DNA of 64,000 nt from an uncultured Lacinutrix sp. GTDB taxonomy: Bacteria > Bacteroidota > Bacteroidia > Flavobacteriales > Flavobacteriaceae. Shown here one piece after another: positions 8,058-15,615 of this stretch (position 1 is its first letter; each line of letters opens with the position of its first letter). The translations under genes were made by a program, and so were the position numbers. A model generated the notes under the pieces. It was not told the DNA's origin. It did not search any database and was given only the letters and a program-made list of their open reading frames with translations. The stretch covers positions 62,001 through 126,000 of the forward strand of contig NZ_CANMSJ010000004.1 in NCBI RefSeq assembly GCF_947500605.1, given 5' to 3'.

Positions 8058-8432
8058 CTAAATAGTTTTTCGGGAAATTTTCTTTTTCTTTTTATATAAT
8101 TTCTTCATTAATTTTTGAGAATCATATAATATTTGCTCGTAACTGCCAAGATTATTGTTTTCGTTAAAAACTTTTAATTGTTTTTTAGTTTGAACATCTA
8201 AAACCCCAGTTTCAACAACTTTATATCCCAAAAAAATAAGCTGAAACTGAATCTTCTTTACCGTTTTTTGAGTTGGATTAATTAATGTTTTACGCCATAA
8301 AGTTTCTCCATTTAATGAAGATACACAATACATATATTGCTCGCCTTTTTTAGGATTCTTAGGCAAATTTAATTCTTGGGCATTAATAGAAAATGACACC
8401 ATAAAGGTTAGCAATAGCAAAAACGCTTTCAT
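8058..8432 (-). CDS. Secreted protein of unknown function with peptidoglycan-binding-like region
   Basis: 124 residues with a signal peptide (MKAFLLLLTFMVSFSINAQE). The mature part starts NLPKNPKKGEQYMYC; its C-terminal half (FLGYKVVETGVLDVQTKKQLKVFNENN) has the pattern of a PG_binding_1 repeat, that is, a long-range L.xxGY.....G.....T..A...FQ arrangement. The beginning resembles the exported protein at 15034-15606 (MPSNPKAGECYVRC), so the two are probably paralogues. It lies 10 bp downstream of alaS on the same strand. Confidence 0.65.
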   Translation of the reverse strand: MKAFLLLLTFMVSFSINAQELNLPKNPKKGEQYMYCVSSLNGETLWRKTLINPTQKTVKKIQFQLIFLGYKVVETGVLDVQTKKQLKVFNENNNLGSYEQILYDSQKLMKKLYKKKKKISRKTI

Positions 8433-8442
8433 ATTTTATCTA

Positions 8443-11058
8443 TTAATTTAAATAATTTTCAGCTTCACTTAAAGCTTTTTCTATTCCAGCAGGATTCTTA
8501 CCTCCCGCAGTTGCAAAGAAAGGTTGTCCACCTCCACCGCCTTGGATATATTTACCTAGTTCTCTAACTACAGTTCCAGCATTTAAACCTTTGTTTGCCA
8601 CTAGTTCTTTAGAAATGTAGCAAGATAATAATGCTTTTCCGTTTTGTTCTGTGGCAAAAAGTAAGAATACATTATTTTGATTCTGACCTAAATCGAAACA
8701 AACATCTTTAATTCCGCCAGCATCTAAATCTAGTTTTTTAGCTAAAAACTGAATGCCGTTAATTTCGGTTAATTCATTCTTTAAGTCACCAACAATGTTT
8801 TTTGCTTTATCCTTTAATAAGCCTTCAATTTGTTTTTTTAAGTCGGTATTCTCACCTTGAAGCTTAACCAAAGCATCTTTAGGATCCTTTGCATTATTAA
8901 GAAGTGATTTCATTTCAGAAAACACTTTACTATTTTCGGTATAATAATCTTTAACAGCATCGCTAGTTATAGCTTCAATTCTTCTAATACCAGAAGCTAC
9001 TGCACCTTCGCTAGTTATTTTAAAATGCCAAATATCACTTGTATTTTTAACATGTGTTCCACCACACAATTCTATAGATTGCCCAAAACGAATAGTACGC
9101 ACTGCATCTCCATATTTCTCACCAAATAAAGCCATTGCTCCATCTGCAATTGCCTTATCCATTGGTACATTTCTATTTTCTTCTAATGGTAATTTACCTT
9201 CGATTCTACGGTTTACAAAATTCTCTACTTCTTGTAATTGCTCTGCAGTTACTTTAGAAAAATGAGAAAAATCGAAACGCAAATACTTTGAATGTACAGC
9301 ACTACCTTTTTGCTCAACGTGAGTTCCTAAAACCTCGCGTAAACCTTGATGTAATAAATGGGTTGCTGTATGATTACACTCTGTTCTGTAACGTTGTTTA
9401 GTATCTACAACGGCTTTAAACGTTTCATTTATATGCTTAGGTAAGTTTTTTGCAAAATGAATAATCACATTATTTTCTCTCTTAGTATCTAAAATATAAA
9501 CAACATCTCCATGCTCATCTTCCAAATAACCTTTATCACCAACTTGCCCTCCACCTTCAGCATAAAATGGTGTTAAGCTAAATACTAATTGATACATTTC
9601 ACCATCCTTTTTAGAGGTTACTTTTCTATATCTTGTAATTTTAACATTAGCCTCTAAAGCATCGTAACCAATAAATTCTTGCTCTGCATCATCTATTAAA
9701 GTAGTCCAATCGTCAGATTTTAAAGCAGACGATTCTCTACCTCTACTTTTCTGCTTTTCTAATTGTGCATTAAATTCGTTTACATTATAAGTGTATCCTT
9801 TTTCACGTAGGATTAAATCAGTTAAATCTTCAGGAAAACCATAAGTATCTTTTAATTCAAAAACTTTAGCTCCTAAAACCTCTTTCCCTTTTGTTGTTTC
9901 TACAATACGATCTAATAACAATAAACCTTGATCTAATGTTCTTAAAAACGAAGTTTCCTCCTCTTTAATAACGTTTTCAATAAGCTGTTTCTGTAGTTTT
10001 AATTCTGGAAAAGCTTCTCCCATTCTACTACTTAACACCTCTACTAACCTATAAATAAATGGCTCTTTTTTATCTAAAAAAGTAAAGCCATAACGTACAG
10101 CACGACGTAAAATTCTACGTATTACATAACCAGCTCCTGTATTACTAGGCAATTGCCCATCTGCAATCGAGAATGCAACTGCACGAACATGATCACTAAT
10201 AACACGAATAGCAATATCTGTTTTTTCGTCTTTATTATATTCTTTATCTGTAATAGTTTCTATTTCACGAATAATTGGTGTAAAAACATCAGTATCGTAA
10301 TTAGATTTTACATCCTGCATTACCATACATAAACGCTCGAATCCCATTCCTGTATCAATATGCTTGTTTGGTAAGTTTTCAAGAGATCCATTAGCTTTAC
10401 GGTTATACTCCATAAATACTAAGTTCCATATCTCTACAACTTGAGGATGATCCATATTTACAAGATCTTTACCATCAACTTTAGCTTTTTCTTCTGGAGT
10501 ACGAATATCTACATGGATTTCGCTACAAGGTCCGCAAGGCCCTTGCTCTCCCATTTCCCAGAAGTTATCTTTTTTGTTTCCTTTTAATATGCGATCTTCA
10601 CCTATATATTGTTTCCAAATATCGTAAGCTTCGGTATCCATATCGAGGTTATCGTTATCATCGCTACCTTCAAAAACAGTAACGTATAAAATATCTTTAT
10701 CTATTTTATAAACTTCGGTTAACAACTCCCAAGCCCACGCTATTGCTTCTTTTTTAAAATAATCTCCAAAAGACCAATTCCCTAACATTTCGAATAAAGT
10801 ATGGTGGTACGTATCGTAACCAACTTCTTCTAAATCGTTATGTTTTCCAGATACACGTAAACATTTTTGACTATCTGTTAATCGTGTGTTTTTAGGCTCT
10901 CCATTTCCTAAAAAATATTCTTTAAATGGTACCATTCCAGCGTTAACAAACATTAACGTTGGGTCATCCTTTAAAACCATTGGTGCAGATTGCACAATGC
11001 TATGTTTCTTATTTTCGAAAAAATTTAAAAATGTAGAGCGAATATCTTGAGATTTCAT
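8443..11058 (-). CDS. alaS: Alanyl-tRNA synthetase
   Basis: 871 residues, the normal length. N-terminal class II catalytic domain ([15 protein letters not shown], then [18 protein letters not shown]), central tRNA-recognition region, editing domain with the zinc/editing motif HTATHLLH, the CGGTHV motif, and a C-terminal DHHA1-like domain ending with [14 protein letters not shown]. It charges tRNA-Ala and hydrolyses mischarged Ser/Gly-tRNA. Divergent from the M23 peptidase gene, with a 220-bp promoter region between. Confidence 0.98.
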   Translation of the reverse strand: MKSQDIRSTFLNFFENKKHSIVQSAPMVLKDDPTLMFVNAGMVPFKEYFLGNGEPKNTRLTDSQKCLRVSGKHNDLEEVGYDTYHHTLFEMLGNWSFGDYFKKEAIAWAWELLTEVYKIDKDILYVTVFEGSDDNDNLDMDTEAYDIWKQYIGEDRILKGNKKDNFWEMGEQGPCGPCSEIHVDIRTPEEKAKVDGKDLVNMDHPQVVEIWNLVFMEYNRKANGSLENLPNKHIDTGMGFERLCMVMQDVKSNYDTDVFTPIIREIETITDKEYNKDEKTDIAIRVISDHVRAVAFSIADGQLPSNTGAGYVIRRILRRAVRYGFTFLDKKEPFIYRLVEVLSSRMGEAFPELKLQKQLIENVIKEEETSFLRTLDQGLLLLDRIVETTKGKEVLGAKVFELKDTYGFPEDLTDLILREKGYTYNVNEFNAQLEKQKSRGRESSALKSDDWTTLIDDAEQEFIGYDALEANVKITRYRKVTSKKDGEMYQLVFSLTPFYAEGGGQVGDKGYLEDEHGDVVYILDTKRENNVIIHFAKNLPKHINETFKAVVDTKQRYRTECNHTATHLLHQGLREVLGTHVEQKGSAVHSKYLRFDFSHFSKVTAEQLQEVENFVNRRIEGKLPLEENRNVPMDKAIADGAMALFGEKYGDAVRTIRFGQSIELCGGTHVKNTSDIWHFKITSEGAVASGIRRIEAITSDAVKDYYTENSKVFSEMKSLLNNAKDPKDALVKLQGENTDLKKQIEGLLKDKAKNIVGDLKNELTEINGIQFLAKKLDLDAGGIKDVCFDLGQNQNNVFLLFATEQNGKALLSCYISKELVANKGLNAGTVVRELGKYIQGGGGGQPFFATAGGKNPAGIEKALSEAENYLN

Positions 11059-11200
11059 CTGTTTATTTATTATTTTATTGTCAATTAAAGCTTATCAAAC
11101 CTCATTTTTTAGTTATCACTAAACTTTTGATATGATGTGCTTTATATACTATTGTTAATAATCTTACTTTAACTAATTACTAACGTTAGAAAACAATTTA

Positions 11201-11208
11201 TATATTTG
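11201..11208 (+). promoter_or_regulatory. Bacteroidota -7 box TATATTTG, candidate promoter of the M23-MerR-LemA-TPM operon
   Basis: An exact TAnnTTTG match lies 71 bp upstream of the M23 peptidase ATG in the divergent alaS/M23 gap. No clear TTTG -33 element is placed at the ideal distance, so the assignment is tentative. Confidence 0.35.
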
Positions 11209-11278
11209 TTTTGCGTTTGTAAATAATGTTGCTTGATTTTGAGCTTCATTTCATTGCAAAAATAGTATAATTTACATA

Positions 11279-12250
11279 ATGAGTAAGGTAAAATATTATT
11301 ATGATTCTGATACCTTGTCGTATCGCAAAATTACACGTAAAAAACGTCGTACTTTTAAGTACTTACTAGCTTTTTTATTTTCTTCAGCTTTATTAGCATT
11401 TTTCTTTGTCTTTTTAGGAAGTCAGTTTTTTGAATCTCCAAACGAGAAGGCATTAAAACGCGAATTAAGTAACATGCAATTACAGTTCGATTTACTGAAC
11501 AAAAAAATGGCTGAAGCCGAAGCTGTACTTGCTAATGTAGAAGACAGAGACAATAATATATACCGCTTATATTTTGAAGCAAATCCTATTCCAGAAGAAC
11601 AGCGTAAAGCCGGTTTTGGAGGTGTAAATAGGTATAAAGCACTTGAAGGTTTTGATAATTCTAAGCTAATAAAAGAGAGTAATAAACGTATAGATATCCT
11701 TCAAAAAAGGATAGTTGTACAATCTAAATCTTTAGATGAAATTGCTGTTTTAGCTGAAGAAAAAGAAAAATTCCTAGCTACTATTCCAGCAATTCAACCT
11801 GTTAACAATGAAGATTTAACACGAATGGCCTCTGGTTACGGTATGCGTACAGACCCATTTAACAAAACCCGAAAAATGCATTGGGGAATGGACTTTACCG
11901 CACCTAGAGGAACGCCTATTTATGCCGCAGGTGATGGCGTAGTGGAACGTGCAGATAGCAATAGCTCTGGATATGGAAACCATATTAGAATAGACCATGG
12001 TTATGGTTACGTTTCTTTATATGCCCACATGTACAAATACAATGTTGGTAAAAACCAAAAGGTAAAACGTGGAGATTTAATAGGCTTTGTAGGAAGTACT
12101 GGCCGCTCTGAAGCACCACATTTACACTACGAAATCTTTAAAGATGGAGAACGTATTAATCCCATAAATTTCTATTACGGTAGTTTAACTGCTGAAGAAT
12201 ATAGCAAACTGTTAGACCGTTCTTCTATAGAAAACCAATCTTTAGATTAA
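11279..12250 (+). CDS. M23 family peptidoglycan endopeptidase, inner-membrane anchored
   Basis: 323 residues. One transmembrane segment at about 29-48, a coiled-coil stretch (about 56-90 and 130-165), then a LytM/M23 domain from about 185. The zinc ligands and catalytic histidines are present: HWGMDF (His201, Asp205) and HLHYE (His281, His283). An enzymatically active cell-wall hydrolase cutting peptide cross-links is therefore expected, in contrast to EnvC/NlpD-type degenerate members. Its stop overlaps the next ATG (TAATG), indicating translational coupling with the MerR gene. Confidence 0.93.
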   Translation: MSKVKYYYDSDTLSYRKITRKKRRTFKYLLAFLFSSALLAFFFVFLGSQFFESPNEKALKRELSNMQLQFDLLNKKMAEAEAVLANVEDRDNNIYRLYFEANPIPEEQRKAGFGGVNRYKALEGFDNSKLIKESNKRIDILQKRIVVQSKSLDEIAVLAEEKEKFLATIPAIQPVNNEDLTRMASGYGMRTDPFNKTRKMHWGMDFTAPRGTPIYAAGDGVVERADSNSSGYGNHIRIDHGYGYVSLYAHMYKYNVGKNQKVKRGDLIGFVGSTGRSEAPHLHYEIFKDGERINPINFYYGSLTAEEYSKLLDRSSIENQSLD

Positions 12251-12579
12251 TGCTAATAGACCTTCCAGAAAAACGATATTACGCTATTGGCGAAGTCGCT
12301 AAAGCTTTTGGTGTCAACACCTCATTAATTAGGTTTTGGGAAAAAGAATTTGAAGCTCTAAAGCCTAAGAAAAATGCAAAAGGCAATCGTAAATTTACTC
12401 CAGAAGATGTAAAAAATCTTCAATTTATTTATCATTTAGTAAAAGAACGAGGCTTTACTTTAGAAGGCGCAAAAGTTCATATTAAAGAAGAAAAGCAGAA
12501 AAGTCTTACTAATTTTGAAATTATTAGTAAATTAGAAGGCGTTAAAGCACAACTTATAAAACTTAAAAATGAATTATAA
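12250..12579 (+). CDS. MerR family transcriptional regulator
   Basis: 109 residues. The N-terminal 70 residues form a MerR winged helix (YYAIGEVAKAFGVNTSLIRFWEKEFEALKPKKNAKGNRKFTPEDV), followed by a coiled-coil that would mediate dimerisation. There is no cysteine-bearing effector domain, so it is not a metal sensor of the classical type. This short MerR form next to an M23 peptidase is common in Flavobacteriaceae. Start overlaps the stop of the peptidase gene by 1 bp. Confidence 0.9.
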   Translation: MLIDLPEKRYYAIGEVAKAFGVNTSLIRFWEKEFEALKPKKNAKGNRKFTPEDVKNLQFIYHLVKERGFTLEGAKVHIKEEKQKSLTNFEIISKLEGVKAQLIKLKNEL

Positions 12580-12616
12580 ACAACTACCAGAAGACTCAAC
12601 TAAAAAACCGAATACT

Positions 12617-13213
12617 ATGAAAAAATGGCTTATACCTGTAATTGTTATTGGACTAATAATTTTCGCAGTCTTTAAATGGGGAATAGGAATTAATAACGAG
12701 ATTATTGAAAAAGAAGGTTTAGCGAAAGCACAATGGGCTAACGTTGAGAGTTCTTACCAAAGAAGATCGGATTTAATACCAAATCTTGTTTCAACTGTAA
12801 AAGGCTATGCAAACCACGAAAGAGAAACTTTAGAAGCTGTTATAAAAGCAAGAGCTGAAGCAACCAAACCAACAATAAACATTGACCAAAGTGCACTTAC
12901 TCCAGAAAACATGGCTAAGTTTCAACAAGCACAACAAGGGCTTAGTGGTGCTTTATCTAGATTATTAGTTTCTGTAGAACGATACCCAGAACTAAAAGCA
13001 GACCGTAGCTTTTTAGAATTGCAAAGTCAATTAGAAAGCACAGAGAATAGAATAAACGTAGAACGTAATAGATTTAACGATTTAGCAGGAGCATACAATA
13101 TCTTTATTGCTAAATTTCCAACAAGCTTTGTCGCTAATTACATTAATAAAGGTGCGTTATCTTTATTTAAATCTGCACCAGGAAGTGAAAATGCACCAAA
13201 AGTAGAATTTTAA
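12617..13213 (+). CDS. LemA family protein
   Basis: 198 residues from the ATG at 12617 (MKKWLIPVIVIGLIIFAVFKWG); an earlier in-frame ATG at 12569 would overlap the merR end by 11 bp and put a polar stretch before the membrane anchor. One N-terminal TM helix, then the LemA helical bundle with the typical EGLAKAQWANVESSYQRRSDLIPNLVSTVKGYA and NRFNDLAGAYNIFIAKFP. LemA proteins are commonly coupled with TPM-domain proteins, as here, but their biochemical role is unresolved. Confidence 0.92.
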   Translation: MKKWLIPVIVIGLIIFAVFKWGIGINNEIIEKEGLAKAQWANVESSYQRRSDLIPNLVSTVKGYANHERETLEAVIKARAEATKPTINIDQSALTPENMAKFQQAQQGLSGALSRLLVSVERYPELKADRSFLELQSQLESTENRINVERNRFNDLAGAYNIFIAKFPTSFVANYINKGALSLFKSAPGSENAPKVEF

Positions 13214-13216
13214 ACT

Positions 13217-13657
13217 ATGCAAGATTCTGTTGAAGCATTTTTAACGACTATCGAAGAACAAGAAATTGTCGCAGCCATTAGAGAGGCCGAGCAGCAAACT
13301 TCGGGAGAGATTAGAGTACATATTGAGAACACTTCTAAAGCCGATATAGAAACGCGAGCTTTAGAAGTGTTTTCTATTTTAAAAATGCAAAATACAGAGC
13401 TACATAATGCTGTACTAATATATATTGCTGTAAAAGATAAAGCTTTTGCTATTTATGGAGACAGAGGTATTAATGCAGTAGTACCAGATTCTTTTTGGGA
13501 CGACACAAAAAACACAATACAAAACCATCTTAAAAGCGGAAATAATAAACAAGCTTTAGTAGATGGTATTTTACTTGCTGGACAGCAATTAAAAGAATAT
13601 TTCCCTATTTCTAAAAACGATAGAAATGAATTAAGTAATACCATTTCTAAAGGATGA
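13217..13657 (+). CDS. TPM (TLP18.3/Psb32/MOLO-1) domain protein, cytoplasmic form
   Basis: 146 residues, essentially one TPM domain. It shows EIVAAIREAEQQTSGEIRVHIE, the VLIYIAVKDKAFAIYGDRGINAVVP strand pattern and a final helix. No signal peptide or TM segment is visible, so either it stays in the cytoplasm or it is anchored by partners. First of three consecutive TPM genes; it overlaps the next by the ATGA tetranucleotide at 13654-13657, a sign of coupling. Confidence 0.87.
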   Translation: MQDSVEAFLTTIEEQEIVAAIREAEQQTSGEIRVHIENTSKADIETRALEVFSILKMQNTELHNAVLIYIAVKDKAFAIYGDRGINAVVPDSFWDDTKNTIQNHLKSGNNKQALVDGILLAGQQLKEYFPISKNDRNELSNTISKG

Positions 13658-14535
13658 GATTAAATAGGCAGTATTCAACAAATAGTAAGTACTACTTACT
13701 CCAATTAAAAAAAACTTCATTTGTATTATTAATAATTGGCTTATTATTAAGTAGTCAATTTTCATTTTCTCAATATAAAATTCCAGAAAAACCAAGTAAA
13801 GCTAATGGCGGACAAACTAGTGTTTACGATTATGCTGGACTACTTTCTTCTTCTCAAAAAAGAACTTTAGAACATAAGCTTATAAAATATTCTGACACTA
13901 CCTCAACTCAAATAGTAGTTGCTATTATTGCATCTACAAATGGAGAATACATTAATTATTTAGGTGCACAATGGGCACAAAACTGGGGCATTGGAGATAA
14001 AGACAAAGACAATGGTATTTTTATACTATTAGCGAAAAACGATAGAAAAATAGGTATAAGTACTGGTTACGGCACAGAGCATTTAATGACGGATGCTATA
14101 TCCCGACGTATTATTGAACGCGACATTATTCCTTACTTTAAACAGAACGATTATTTTGGCGGACTTAACCGTGGTGCAGATGCTATTTTTGAAGTCATGC
14201 AAGGCGAATACAAAGGTTCGAGACAAAGCGATGGTGGTGAGTTCCCATTTGGCGTTGCCTTATTTTTATTTATAGTCTTTATTATCATACTAATATCAAT
14301 TTCTAAAAACCGACGCGGTGGAAATGGTACTGATAATTTTGGAGGTGGAAGTAATACTACTCGAGACATCCTTGAAGCTATTATACTTAGTAATTCTGGT
14401 CGTGGAGGCTACAGAAGCGGCTCTGGAGGTTTTGGAGGCGGTTTTGGTGGCGGAAGCTCTTCTGGCGGTGGCGGTTTTGGAGGTGGCTTCGGTGGAGGTG
14501 GCTTTGGAGGCGGTGGTGCTTCAGGAGGATGGTAA
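13654..14535 (+). CDS. TPM domain protein with membrane anchor and Gly-rich tail (YgcG-like)
   Basis: 293 residues. Signal peptide/TM at about 18-40 (FVLLIIGLLLSSQFSFSQ), TPM domain at about 55-180 (VYDYAGLLSSSQKRTLEHKL, DNGIFILLAKNDRKIGISTGYG), a second TM segment at about 203-218, and a C-terminal glycine-rich tail ending FGGGGASGGW. This is the standard YgcG architecture. It is thought to act in the envelope; partner is probably LemA. Overlaps the previous gene by 4 bp and is 23 bp from the next true start. Confidence 0.9.
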   Translation: MRLNRQYSTNSKYYLLQLKKTSFVLLIIGLLLSSQFSFSQYKIPEKPSKANGGQTSVYDYAGLLSSSQKRTLEHKLIKYSDTTSTQIVVAIIASTNGEYINYLGAQWAQNWGIGDKDKDNGIFILLAKNDRKIGISTGYGTEHLMTDAISRRIIERDIIPYFKQNDYFGGLNRGADAIFEVMQGEYKGSRQSDGGEFPFGVALFLFIVFIIILISISKNRRGGNGTDNFGGGSNTTRDILEAIILSNSGRGGYRSGSGGFGGGFGGGSSSGGGGFGGGFGGGGFGGGGASGGW

Positions 14536-14558
14536 ACACTATCTTTAGTTTTCTTAAA

Positions 14559-15032
14559 ATGAAAAAACTCTGTATTACTACCTGTTTGCTATTAGTTGTT
14601 TCGTGCAATAATGATACATCAAAAACGTCCATTTCTGATGCTGTAGTTCAAGATTACAACGACTTATTCACAGCTACTGAAGAACAAAAACTTTCAGAAA
14701 AAATAATAAATTACGAAAAACTAACTACCAACCAAATTTGTATCTACACTATAGATTCTATTCCTAATAATGAGAAAATTCTCTATCACGCTACTAATTT
14801 AGCACAGAAGCTTGGTGTTGGAATAAAAGAAAAGGATAATGGATTATTAATCTTGATTTCATATTACGATAGAGACATGGCAATTGCTACTGGTTATGGA
14901 GTTGAAAAAGTAATTACAGATTCAATTGCTAAAACAATTATTAAACAAACTATTGTGCCAAGGTTTAAAGACAGCCTCTATTTTGAAGGTGTAACCATTG
15001 GTTTAGATTCTATTATTAGTAAGTGGAAATAA
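14559..15032 (+). CDS. TPM domain lipoprotein
   Basis: 157 residues from the ATG at 14559 (MKKLCITTCLLLVVSCNND), which gives a clean lipobox with the lipid-bearing cysteine at residue 16; the upstream ATG at 14529 lies inside the end of the preceding gene. The mature part is a TPM domain only: VQDYNDLFTATEEQKLSEKI, DNGLLILISYYDRDMAIATGYGVE. It is a lipid-anchored third member of the LemA/TPM operon. Confidence 0.85.
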   Translation: MKKLCITTCLLLVVSCNNDTSKTSISDAVVQDYNDLFTATEEQKLSEKIINYEKLTTNQICIYTIDSIPNNEKILYHATNLAQKLGVGIKEKDNGLLILISYYDRDMAIATGYGVEKVITDSIAKTIIKQTIVPRFKDSLYFEGVTIGLDSIISKWK

Positions 15033-15033
15033 A

Positions 15034-15606
15034 TTAATTTTCTTTGGCTTTATAGCACCAAATCTTTTTTTCATTATCATAATTCCATACTACATTCTCC
15101 TTAGTAGAAGTATTTACTACTCTATATTCTATACGTGTATTTTTAATATAATAATCAGCACATTTAAGACTATAACAGTCTTCTAATGGTTTAGAGTTTC
15201 CATAAGCTGAAATTAGTAACTGCCTAGTATTTGCACCTTCTGTATCTAAATAGCTGAATAAAGCTTTTCCATTTTGAATGGATCTTAATTGATTTATAGA
15301 ATCTGATCTATTAGAATAATAATGAGAGAGGAGCTCAACAGTAAATCCTTTTTTAAGGATTTTAACGAGTTTCTTTTTTATAACCTTCCTGTCCTTTTCA
15401 CTAAAAACACCTTTACTAAGGTTTTGTATTTCTAACGGACTCCCTTCATTAACCACATCACAATCAATCTTTTTCCATTCTAGCAATTTACTATTATTGT
15501 CACGACACCTTACATAACATTCTCCTGCTTTAGGATTACTAGGCATGTTTTGAGAAAAACCTATGTATGTAAAACATAGCGACAATAAAAGTATATAAAA
15601 TTTCAT
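15034..15606 (-). CDS. Secreted protein of unknown function
   Basis: 190 residues with a signal peptide (MKFYILLLSLCFTYIGFSQ). Mature protein starts NMPSNPKAGECYVRC, the same layout as the exported protein at 8058-8432 (NLPKNPKKGEQYMYC). It has a possible peptidoglycan-binding-like segment (FSEKDRKVIKKKLVKILKKG) and a pair of cysteines in CYSLKCADYYI. No family recognised. Convergent with the TPM lipoprotein gene (1-bp gap) and 9 bp downstream of the TonB-type receptor gene, so probably co-transcribed with it. Confidence 0.6.
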   Translation of the reverse strand: MKFYILLLSLCFTYIGFSQNMPSNPKAGECYVRCRDNNSKLLEWKKIDCDVVNEGSPLEIQNLSKGVFSEKDRKVIKKKLVKILKKGFTVELLSHYYSNRSDSINQLRSIQNGKALFSYLDTEGANTRQLLISAYGNSKPLEDCYSLKCADYYIKNTRIEYRVVNTSTKENVVWNYDNEKKIWCYKAKEN

Positions 15607-15615
15607 GTATGTAAT

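Noticed and set aside
14318-14632. ORFs in other frames over the glycine-rich tail of the TPM protein
   Set aside because: Repetitive Gly codons keep alternative frames open; the resulting Val/Leu- or His-rich products have no meaning as proteins.
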